Shown here: one piece after another, positions 1-6,310 of the stretch
Layout: every line of letters starts with the position of its first letter
Position numbering within the stretch: position 1 is the first letter of the stretch
Source of the DNA: Betaproteobacteria bacterium
Lineage (GTDB): Bacteria; Pseudomonadota; Gammaproteobacteria; Burkholderiales; Burkholderiaceae_C
DNA: 15,934 bases
NCBI GenBank assembly: GCA_025354965.1
Contig: JANXLW010000410.1
Location: 1 to 15,934, forward strand
Direction of reading: 5' to 3'
The notes under the pieces: model-generated
Seen by the model: the letters and a program-made list of their open reading frames with translations, nothing else
What the model was told of the DNA's origin: nothing
Databases searched by the model: none
Translations under genes and position numbers: made by a program

Positions 1-1409
1 TTGACAACCAGCGAGCCCTCTTGCAGTGCCACGCGCGTCAAACCACCGGGTACCATCTGCACCGTCTTGCCGCTGAGCACATAGGGGCGCAAATCAATGT
101 GACGTGGCGCGATGCCGCTTTCGACAAATGTCGGACAACTCGAAAGGCTCAAGGTGGGCTGTGAAATGTAACCACTCGGGTTAGCCAGCAGTGCCTTTCG
201 AAACTCTTCAATTTCCAGATTCGTTGCGGCCGGTCCGACCAGCATGCCGTAGCCGCCGGCGCCATGCACTTCCTTTACCACCAGGTCTTTCAGATTGGCC
301 AGGGTGTAGGCCAGATCATCCTTGTTGCGGCACATATAGGTCGGCACATTGTTGAGGATCGGTTTTTCACCAAGGTAAAACTCGATCATCTTGGGCACGT
401 ACGGATAAATCGACTTGTCGTCCGCCACGCCGGTGCCTACGGCGTTGCAAATGGTCACATGACCGGCGCGGTACACGTCCAACAGCCCGGCGCAACCCAG
501 TGTCGATGTTGGCCGAAACACTTTGGGATCCAGAAAATCGTCATCCACCCGGCGGTAGATCACGTCCACCCGCTTGGGGCCACGAGTCGTGCGCATGTAG
601 CAAAAATTGTCTTTCACAAACAGGTCTTGCCCTTCGACCAGTTCGACACCCATTTGCTGCGCCAAAAAGGCATGCTCAAAATAGGCGCTGTTGTGCATGC
701 CCGGGGTCAGTACCACAACCGTCGGCTCGGCCGTGGTAGCAGGACTGCTGGCACGCAAAGTCTCCAGCAATAAATCCGGGTAATGGGCAACCGGAGCGAC
801 CCGATGTGCGTTGAACAGTTCAGGAAACAGCCGCATCATCATCTTGCGGTCTTCCAGCATGTAGCTGACCCCGCTGGGCACTCGCAAGTTGTCTTCCAGC
901 ACGAAATATTCGCCTTCGCCTTTTGCGTTGGGCGCGCGCACGATGTCAATTCCGGAAATGTGCGAATAAGTGTTGTTGGGGACATCAACCCCTAACATCT
1001 CAGGGCGAAACTGGGCGTTGTCTGCGACCTGTTCGCGCGGTATCACACCGGCCTTGAGGATTTCCTGTTCGTGGTACACGTCGTGGACAAACCGGTTCAG
1101 CGCCGTGACGCGCTGCACCAGACCGTGCTCCATGCTGGCCCACTCGTGCGCCGGAATGATGCGCGGAATCAGGTCAAACGGAATCAGGCGTTCATTACCG
1201 GCGCCTTCTTCGTCCTTCTCGCCGTAAACGGCAAAAGTGATGCCGACGCGCCGGAAAATCATTTCGGCTTCTTCACGCCGCTTGGCCATCATGTCGCCGG
1301 GTTGGCGTGCCAGCCATTCGTCGTAGATTTTGTAATGATCCCGAATCTGTGCGCCGTGAGTGAAAAACTCGTAGGGCAACTGGGTGTACATCTCGTCGAA
1401 TTTCAGCAT
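1..1409 (-). CDS. Circularly permuted type 2 ATP-grasp protein (DUF404/DUF407), 3' end cut by window edge
   Basis: 469 residues are visible and the frame stays open to the left edge, so the extreme C-terminus is missing. Family members are usually about 470-480 residues, so little is lost. Family-typical blocks seen in order are DNLRVPSGVSYMLEDR (near residue 173), PGMHNSAYFEHAFLAQ, YRRVDDDFLDP (near 284), NAVGTGVADDKSIYPYVP, VVKEVHGAGGYGMLVGP (near 377, glycine-rich nucleotide loop), YISQPTLSLSSCPT and RHIDLRPYVLSG. The start ATG at 1409 has GGAGAG about 10 nt upstream. ATP-grasp enzymes form C-N bonds through acyl-phosphate intermediates. Members of this branch are typically followed by an alpha-E (DUF403) and a transglutaminase-like gene and are suspected to make or modify peptides, but the substrate is unknown. 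The gene lies 55 bp downstream of comEC on the same strand, so read-through is possible. Family assignment is firm; function is not. Confidence 0.93.
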   Translation of the reverse strand, partial: MLKFDEMYTQLPYEFFTHGAQIRDHYKIYDEWLARQPGDMMAKRREEAEMIFRRVGITFAVYGEKDEEGAGNERLIPFDLIPRIIPAHEWASMEHGLVQRVTALNRFVHDVYHEQEILKAGVIPREQVADNAQFRPEMLGVDVPNNTYSHISGIDIVRAPNAKGEGEYFVLEDNLRVPSGVSYMLEDRKMMMRLFPELFNAHRVAPVAHYPDLLLETLRASSPATTAEPTVVVLTPGMHNSAYFEHAFLAQQMGVELVEGQDLFVKDNFCYMRTTRGPKRVDVIYRRVDDDFLDPKVFRPTSTLGCAGLLDVYRAGHVTICNAVGTGVADDKSIYPYVPKMIEFYLGEKPILNNVPTYMCRNKDDLAYTLANLKDLVVKEVHGAGGYGMLVGPAATNLEIEEFRKALLANPSGYISQPTLSLSSCPTFVESGIAPRHIDLRPYVLSGKTVQMVPGGLTRVALQEGSLVV

Positions 1410-1427
1410 AAAGAATTTCTCTCCTGC

Positions 1428-1470
1428 CCCTAGCTTAGCAAGCTTTACGCCAACCCACTAAAGCCTAGGG
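1428..1470 (-). repeat. Inverted repeat overlapping the comEC stop codon
   Basis: CCCTAGCTT at 1428-1436 pairs with AAGCCTAGGG at 1461-1470, allowing one bulged base. The right arm includes the comEC stop codon, and the left arm sits just upstream of the ribosome binding site of the ATP-grasp gene. No T-tract follows on the minus strand, so it is not a standard intrinsic terminator. It may be a weak attenuating or RNA-stabilising hairpin, or chance. Confidence 0.3.
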
Positions 1471-3912
1471 CGCACGATGGTGCCAATAGCGCAAACCGCT
1501 GGTTCGCTGGCATTGGACCTCCAGTGGTTTTCCTGATCGCCAGGAGGCTGCACCACAATGGGGCGAATCGATCACGCGAATATGGCGCTCGCCATAGCGC
1601 ACCAAAACAGGTTCCGCCGGATGACCAAAACGGTTGCGGTAGCCGGCTTGAATAAACGCGATCTGCGGTTGAACAGCATCCAGGAATGTGGCGCTGCTGG
1701 AGGTTTTACTGCCGTGATGCGGCACCAGCAGCACGTCCGATTTCAGAGTGTTGACCTGAACACTTGACTGTGCGTCAACCAGTCGTGCCTCCTGCGCCTG
1801 CTCAATATCACCGGCCAATAGCGCCGAACTGGTCAAGTTGGAAATACGCAGTGTGCAGCTTATGGCATTGGTTTTGCTGACCGCACCGTAGTCATCGGCG
1901 CGCGGGTGCAGCACTGCGAAATCAACGTCGTCCCAGCGCCAATGCTGTCCGGCCACGCAACGCTTGGCTTGACGGACTGCTTGCAGTTCGTGGTCATCTT
2001 CGATCGAACTCAACAGTTCGGCCCTGGGTTGCATCGTCAACACTGCCAGCGCGCCGCCAGTGTGATCGGTATCGCGGTGGCTAAGGACCAACATGTCAAC
2101 TGGAATATCCAGTGCCCTTAGAAGCGGCACCAGGACGCGGTTGCCAGCGTCGCTCTCGCGGCTAAAGCGGGGCCCGGCGTCGTACACCAGGACATGACTG
2201 GCGGTGCGCACAATAACGGCATTACCCTGCCCGATATCGGCGACCAGCAGTTCAAACTGACCCGGCAATGGGGGTGGCGCGCGCCACAACAGCACCGGTA
2301 ACAACAAGGGCAAGCCCAGCAGACGCAAACTCAAGGGTAGTTGCATAGCCAGCAACAAGCCACCTACCACGCCTGCGGCACCGGCCCACACCGGTGCTTG
2401 CGCTATCGCTACCGTTGCAAACGGCAATGCGGCCAGCATCTGCAAGTACCAGGACAAAGCGCCAATAGCCATCGCTGCGATGTCCCACAAGGGCTCGATC
2501 ACTACCCCCATCATGGCAAGCGGCGTGACAACCAGAGTAACCCATGGAATGGCCAGCGCATTGGCCGCCAAGCCCACGATCGACACCTGACCGAACAGCA
2601 GCAAGGTGAGTGGCGTCAAGGCCAGGGTAATCACCCATTGCTCACGGAACATGGCTGCGACGCTGGATTTGGCGTGTGCCATCCCTTTGTTGTTTGCACG
2701 CGGCTCGGCTGAATCCGCGGCAAACAACACGCCAACAGCGACAAAACTGAGCCAAAACCCCGCCTGCAGCAACGCCCACGGGTCAGTCGCCACCACGACC
2801 GCGCAGCCCGACAACCACACATATGGCCACGGCCAGCGCTTGCCCGACAGGCGCAAAAGACCCACCGTGACCAGCATCAGCACGGTGCGCTGTGAGGGCA
2901 CGCCCCAGCCGCTGAAAAACGCGTAGACAGTTGCCAGCAGAACACCCCCCAGCAACGCGGCGCTTGACGCCGGAAGCCACAGGCACAGAGAACTTGAACG
3001 ACGCCACAGCCAACCCACCATCAAAGCAGCGGCCCAGGCAAACATAGTGATGTGCAAACCTGAAATCGACATCAAATGTGCGACCCCGGTGGCCCGAAAA
3101 ATATTCCAGTCGGCGCGATCAATGGCGTTCTGGTCACCCACCACGAGTGCTGCAATCAGGCCGGCGTACTGGCGCTCGGCGACCTTCGCAAAAATCTGAT
3201 CGCGCACTTGCTGACGCGCGCGTTCCACCGGGTGCCGATGGGTCTGGGCCAGGCGTTGCGGCAGCGGATCTTTCGCACCGGCACGCACGTAGCCGGTGGC
3301 CTGCAAGCCCTGCTCCCACAACCAGAGCTCATAGTCGAAGCCGAATGGATTGCTGCCGCCATGCGGCGCCTTCAGGCGCAGCGTCAACTGCCAGCGTTCT
3401 CCAGCCACGAGAGCCGCCGGTTGACGCTGCAGCTCGTTGACTGTATCGCCACCCGTGCCGCCAAAAATACCGGAATACCAGCCCAGGTAAACGCTGGCGG
3501 GCAGTCGCACAAATTTATCAAGCAACTGAGCCGATTCCACGTCAAAGCGAAAGCGCAATCCGGCCTCGTTGTGCTGCGGCATCGCGGCGACCACGCCGGT
3601 AACCAGCAGGTCGCGCCCCTCCAGTCCTGCGTCCAGTGCCGCTTCTGCATAAACTGCAGAACGCAGTCCGGTGACGCCAAAGGCCAGCAGCCCAAACCCC
3701 AGTGCAGCCAGCGTTATGCGCCAACCGTGGGTCATTGGTTTAACTGTTGCAAGGACCAGAGCCAGCGAAACCAGCAACATGAGAAATCCGTAGATCCACC
3801 ATGGGTACAACGTTTCCTGTTGCAACTGCAATGCAGTACCAAGCACAAAACCCAACAACGCCGGAAATATATATCGCGCATTTCCAGGGATACAGGCGGG
3901 TGCGGTGTGCAT
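1465..3912 (-). CDS. comEC: ComEC/Rec2-family DNA internalisation channel
   Basis: An 815-residue polytopic inner-membrane protein, the usual length for the family. ComEC forms the channel that brings single-stranded transforming DNA into the cytoplasm during natural competence. The N-terminus (about 1-70) holds the first hydrophobic helices, followed by a soluble DUF4131-like segment to about residue 230. The Competence domain follows (about 240-530), with many membrane segments and the signature HLMSISGLHI near residue 277. The C-terminal part (about 555-800) is a metallo-beta-lactamase-like domain with HRDTDHTGG at 612-620 and PHHGS at 731-735. These match the metal-binding motifs of ComEC beta-lactamase domains thought to degrade the non-transported strand. 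The ATG at 3912 has only a weak Shine-Dalgarno (TTAGGG), so a nearby start is possible. It lies 47 bp downstream of the HDOD gene on the same strand. No other competence gene is in view. Confidence 0.95.
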   Translation of the reverse strand: MHTAPACIPGNARYIFPALLGFVLGTALQLQQETLYPWWIYGFLMLLVSLALVLATVKPMTHGWRITLAALGFGLLAFGVTGLRSAVYAEAALDAGLEGRDLLVTGVVAAMPQHNEAGLRFRFDVESAQLLDKFVRLPASVYLGWYSGIFGGTGGDTVNELQRQPAALVAGERWQLTLRLKAPHGGSNPFGFDYELWLWEQGLQATGYVRAGAKDPLPQRLAQTHRHPVERARQQVRDQIFAKVAERQYAGLIAALVVGDQNAIDRADWNIFRATGVAHLMSISGLHITMFAWAAALMVGWLWRRSSSLCLWLPASSAALLGGVLLATVYAFFSGWGVPSQRTVLMLVTVGLLRLSGKRWPWPYVWLSGCAVVVATDPWALLQAGFWLSFVAVGVLFAADSAEPRANNKGMAHAKSSVAAMFREQWVITLALTPLTLLLFGQVSIVGLAANALAIPWVTLVVTPLAMMGVVIEPLWDIAAMAIGALSWYLQMLAALPFATVAIAQAPVWAGAAGVVGGLLLAMQLPLSLRLLGLPLLLPVLLWRAPPPLPGQFELLVADIGQGNAVIVRTASHVLVYDAGPRFSRESDAGNRVLVPLLRALDIPVDMLVLSHRDTDHTGGALAVLTMQPRAELLSSIEDDHELQAVRQAKRCVAGQHWRWDDVDFAVLHPRADDYGAVSKTNAISCTLRISNLTSSALLAGDIEQAQEARLVDAQSSVQVNTLKSDVLLVPHHGSKTSSSATFLDAVQPQIAFIQAGYRNRFGHPAEPVLVRYGERHIRVIDSPHCGAASWRSGKPLEVQCQRTSGLRYWHHRAP

Positions 3913-3934
3913 ACCCTAATACTAAAGCGCCAAT

Positions 3935-3946
3935 CGTGGCGCCACG
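3935..3946. repeat. 12-bp perfect palindrome between HDOD gene and comEC
   Basis: CGTGGCGCCACG is fully self-complementary and sits in the 47-bp gap between the HDOD stop codon and the comEC start. As RNA it could form only a 4-bp stem with a 4-nt loop. It could be a small protein-binding dyad or chance. Confidence 0.3.
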
Positions 3947-3959
3947 GCAGTGACGACCA

Positions 3960-4784
3960 TTACAAACTGGAATACTCGGACGAATGCACAAACCAGTCGA
4001 ACGGGTCTTGCTGCAACACCATGTCAATGTCAAGTTCCAGCACCTCGCCAACTGAACCCGGAAAGGTGACTGCCAGCGCCTGGTCGGGCAGGTGGGCTTC
4101 TTCTGCGCGCGCACGCCAGGTCGCAAGATGAATAACCCCTGCCAACGGCTCGTACTCATCATTTTCAAAGGGCGCGTCCTGATGGTCCAGCGCCTCCACG
4201 ATCGGCTGTGGAAAATGCCATTGGCGGGCCAATCCAGCGCCTACCTGGGCATAACAAAACCCAAAAGCGACTTTCTCAACATGGGCCCGTCGCAGGTCGA
4301 GCACAGGGGTTTGCCGGTCCAATTCTGTCACTTCTCCCGCCATGCCTATATGCATTGCCAACTCTCCGACCGCATGAATCAAGCCACAGGTAAAAGCGGC
4401 CTGCTGGTTTTGATGTACCAGGCCGGCCAAGGAACGGGAGAGCTTGGCCACGTTGAGGCTGTAGCCCCAGAACTGCTTCACATTGATGCCAGGAACCGCC
4501 TTGAACGATGCACCGGAGGCGGCGGCCTGCGCCATAGTACGCACATGGTTCAAACCCAGGATGGCCAGCGACTCGGAGACACTGTTGATCTTGCCAGAGA
4601 GCTTGAAGAAGCCGGAATTCGCTGTCTGGAGCAAGCGCGTTGTCAAGGCCAGGTCGGTACTGATCAGACGACTGATTTTCATCAGGCTCGGTTGCTCCTG
4701 CTCAAGTTCACTTAGCAAGAGCGCAACCACCTGGGGAATGCTTGGCAAGACGAACTGTGATGCCAGCAAGGCATTCAGTTCCAT
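3960..4784 (-). CDS. HDOD-domain protein
   Basis: 274 residues with the chosen ATG at 4784 (N-terminus MELNALLASQFVLPSIPQV). An upstream GCGGAG about 11 nt away supports it. A longer reading from a TTG at 4814 is possible but less likely. Residues about 10-205 match the HDOD fold: the LPSIPQV opening, ISTDLALTTRLLQTANS, SVSESLAILGLNHVRTMA, and GLIHAVGELAM where HD-type hydrolases carry an HD pair. The aspartate is replaced here (HA), as expected for HDOD, so it is unlikely to be a phosphohydrolase. HDOD proteins are regulatory scaffolds in signalling, motility and competence-like processes. The C-terminal about 60 residues carry no recognised motif. It is the first gene of the leftward HDOD-comEC-ATP-grasp set and diverges from the FeeM-like gene. 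The family is certain and the partner unknown. Confidence 0.9.
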   Translation of the reverse strand: MELNALLASQFVLPSIPQVVALLLSELEQEQPSLMKISRLISTDLALTTRLLQTANSGFFKLSGKINSVSESLAILGLNHVRTMAQAAASGASFKAVPGINVKQFWGYSLNVAKLSRSLAGLVHQNQQAAFTCGLIHAVGELAMHIGMAGEVTELDRQTPVLDLRRAHVEKVAFGFCYAQVGAGLARQWHFPQPIVEALDHQDAPFENDEYEPLAGVIHLATWRARAEEAHLPDQALAVTFPGSVGEVLELDIDMVLQQDPFDWFVHSSEYSSL

Positions 4785-5108
4785 GGAAACACAACTCCGC
4801 TCATAAAAGTCCAATGATTGAGGAACCTGACCGTAACATTATCTATCAGCGTTGGACACCTTTTACCCTGACAACTGCTTATGACACGGCGGTGGCTCCA
4901 AAAGCAGACACGGCAGGCACGCTCTCGTTCTAGCGAAATTCGAGTCTAAGCTTGCTGCCAATTCACTGAATTTGGTCTCATGTGTTACCTGTTTTAGACA
5001 CAATTCGGCAATCAAACAGCCTCACTTCAAACCTAAACTCGACCGTCGAGTGGACCAGTTCCGGCCCATCCGGCGTGACCGACTAACCCCTGCGCGAGGA
5101 ATTTCATC
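4785..5108. other. Divergent intergenic control region (324 bp)
   Basis: This separates the leftward HDOD gene from the rightward FeeM-like gene and should carry both promoters. No convincing sigma-70 promoter with good -35, -10 and spacing was found on either strand. Two dyads are visible: TGTGT at 4981-4985 with ACACA at 4998-5002, and the 7-bp-arm palindrome at 5037-5051. No small ORF with a good ribosome binding site and no RNA gene was recognised. Confidence 0.6.
5037..5051. promoter_or_regulatory. 15-bp palindrome, possible operator
   Basis: ACTCGAC-C-GTCGAGT has two perfect 7-bp arms around a single central base. A one-base loop cannot form a good RNA hairpin, so a dimeric DNA-binding protein site is the more natural reading. 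It lies 57 bp upstream of the FeeM-like start, within its likely leader or promoter. No regulator gene is adjacent. Confidence 0.4.
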
Positions 5109-5891
5109 ATGCTTCACCCTGCCACGATTTCTGACTTCCGTCCTCATCGTATTGAGACGCTTCCATCCAGTGACGCAGAGTTAACGGCGCCGACCATGAC
5201 CATGGAACTGCTGCCGTTCACCGTCCGGTTAGTGCGCAACGAAGGTGATCTGGAGAAAGCAGTGGATATTCGCCATTCCGCCTATGCACGTCACTTGCCG
5301 GAGTTTGCCCAAACGTTGACGACACCGGAAAGTGCCGACGCTGAAGACGGGGTGGTTGTGTTGCTTGCGGAATCGAAACTGGATGGTTCTCCTCTGGGCA
5401 CCATGCGCATTCAGACCAACCGGTTCAAACCACTCTGTCTGGAGCAGTCAGTCAAACTGCCAACCTGGCTGAAAACACGGCGACTGGCAGAAGCCACCCG
5501 ATTGGGTGTGACCAACGCAAAGGGTGGCCGCCTTGTCACAACCGTTCTTTTCAAAGCGTTTTTTCAATATTGCCTACAAGCCGACATTGAATGGATGGTT
5601 GTCACCGGACGCGCGCCAGTAGACCGGATGTATGACCGTTTGCTGTTCGACGACGTATTTCCGGGAGTCGGCTACATACCCATCCAGCATGTCGGCAACC
5701 TGCCACATCGCGTGATGTCATTCAATGTCGATACCGCTGAAGAGCGCTGGATCAAGGCCAACCATCCCTTGCTCGGCTTCATGTGCCACACCCATCACCC
5801 AGACATAAAGCTCGGTCGCCAGCGCCCTGCGCTCTCATTACCGGCCGCAATGCCGACGTCTTCACCTCAGGCTTCGGTGTTTCCCATGTGA
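5109..5891 (+). CDS. FeeM-like N-acyl amino acid synthase / autoinducer-synthase-fold acyltransferase
   Basis: 260 residues; ATG at 5109 with AGGA 8 nt upstream. From about residue 36 the sequence fits the GNAT-related fold shared by LuxI-type acyl-homoserine-lactone synthases and FeeM, which make N-acyl amino acids from acyl carrier protein and an amino acid. Visible landmarks are AVDIRHSAYARHLPEF (substrate-side helix), EDGVVVLL, LGTMRIQTN (the strand with the conserved Arg) and RLAEATRLGV at 125-134. In the last motif E128 and R131 match the E-x-S/T-R-x-x-V motif of LuxI proteins. The middle of the protein (LFKAFFQYCLQADIEWMVV) fits the core sheet. About 30 N-terminal and 40 C-terminal residues look unstructured. 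No LuxR gene is in view. A general acyltransferase of unknown product cannot be excluded. It precedes the c-di-GMP enzyme on the same strand, but 419 bp apart, so probably not one tight operon. Confidence 0.7.
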   Translation: MLHPATISDFRPHRIETLPSSDAELTAPTMTMELLPFTVRLVRNEGDLEKAVDIRHSAYARHLPEFAQTLTTPESADAEDGVVVLLAESKLDGSPLGTMRIQTNRFKPLCLEQSVKLPTWLKTRRLAEATRLGVTNAKGGRLVTTVLFKAFFQYCLQADIEWMVVTGRAPVDRMYDRLLFDDVFPGVGYIPIQHVGNLPHRVMSFNVDTAEERWIKANHPLLGFMCHTHHPDIKLGRQRPALSLPAAMPTSSPQASVFPM

Positions 5892-6057
5892 GTCCGTGCG
5901 CCCGGGTGTGCAGTGCAGCCCTTGGGTCCGTTGATCCATTCAAAGTGACGCTGTGACGGAACCTGATGCATGCTCGCTGCCATTCCGTTCGTAAGATCAA
6001 GCAAGCCAACTGCGTCGAATCGACATGATGAAGCCAATGTATAACTTTAAATATTTG

Positions 6058-6105
6058 AAGTAACTCACTGATTTACTTATTTTTTTATTGTCCGGATAAG
6101 TAACT
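6058..6105. repeat. Three AAGTAA-type repeats in AT-rich DNA
   Basis: AAGTAACT occurs at 6058-6065 and TAAGTAACT at 6097-6105 in direct orientation. TTACTTA at 6073-6079 is the same word inverted. The first and second copies can pair (6-bp arms, 9-nt loop) and are followed by a run of seven T at 6080-6086. It could be a cluster of protein-binding sites for the c-di-GMP gene, or a weak AT-rich terminator for the FeeM-like gene. The pairing is weak. Confidence 0.4.
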
Positions 6106-6118
6106 ACTTGACGTTATG

Positions 6119-6132
6119 GTGACTTTTGTCAC
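6119..6132. promoter_or_regulatory. GTGAC-TTTT-GTCAC dyad, possible operator
   Basis: Two perfect 5-bp arms around TTTT lie 178 bp upstream of the GGDEF-EAL start, just after a TTGACG hexamer at 6108-6113 that resembles a -35 box. The half-site resembles, but does not match, the CRP/FNR-family consensus (TGTGA/TCACA). Spacing to a TTTAAT -10-like hexamer at 6134-6139 is 20 bp, longer than ideal. Confidence 0.35.
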
Positions 6133-6205
6133 GTTTAATCAACCCTCCTGCTCCCACCGCGGACAAATTTGTGAAATGATGACCTACATATTTCTTGGAT
6201 GACAG

Positions 6206-6235
6206 TTGGTAGCCAAGCAAGTGATGGTTTTTTAT
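6206..6235 (+). promoter_or_regulatory. Weak sigma-70-like promoter candidate
   Basis: TTGGTA at 6206-6211 (4 of 6 matches to TTGACA) and TTTTAT at 6230-6235 (4 of 6 to TATAAT) are separated by 18 bp. They lie about 75 bp before the ATG at 6311. Matches this weak occur by chance in AT-rich DNA. Confidence 0.2.
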
Positions 6236-6310
6236 GCAAAATCTCGACTGGCGGCACGGCGCGTCGGAGTCAATTGTTCTTCGATATTCCAGCACGGAGA
6301 AGTGAACCAG

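Larger units (their letters stand above)
5892..6310 (+). other. Long AT-rich leader/intergenic region before the GGDEF-EAL gene (419 bp)
   Basis: No gene was recognised here. The base composition shifts sharply toward AT at about 6040-6115 compared with the flanking genes. The stretch holds several short dyads: GTCGA-A-TCGAC at 6014-6024, three AAGTAA-type repeats at 6058-6105 and GTGAC-TTTT-GTCAC at 6119-6132. No c-di-GMP riboswitch consensus was recognised. The reading frame of the downstream gene stays open up to about 6206, but the first well-supported start is 6311. Confidence 0.6.

Noticed and set aside
264..773. 169-codon open frame on the plus strand, with smaller ones up to 1433
   Set aside because: These are shadows of the minus-strand circularly permuted ATP-grasp gene, which covers 1-1409 with continuous family motifs.
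3076..4131. 351-codon open frame on the plus strand
   Set aside because: It lies antisense to comEC and the HDOD gene, both with clear family motifs. Its translation has low-complexity Gln/Arg/His-rich composition and no domain pattern.
5925..5950. FNR-like box (TTGATCCATTCAA)
   Set aside because: The second half does not fit ATCAA at the required spacing, and the position is just after a gene, over 350 bp from the next start.
6206..6310. N-terminal extension of the GGDEF-EAL protein from a TTG at 6206
   Set aside because: No ribosome binding site before it, the extension lacks protein-like features, and the ATG at 6311 has GGAGA at good spacing followed by a basic stretch and a TM helix.
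5892..6310. c-di-GMP riboswitch in the leader of the GGDEF-EAL gene
   Set aside because: The long leader made this worth checking, but no GEMM-type conserved core or tetraloop/receptor pattern could be recognised.
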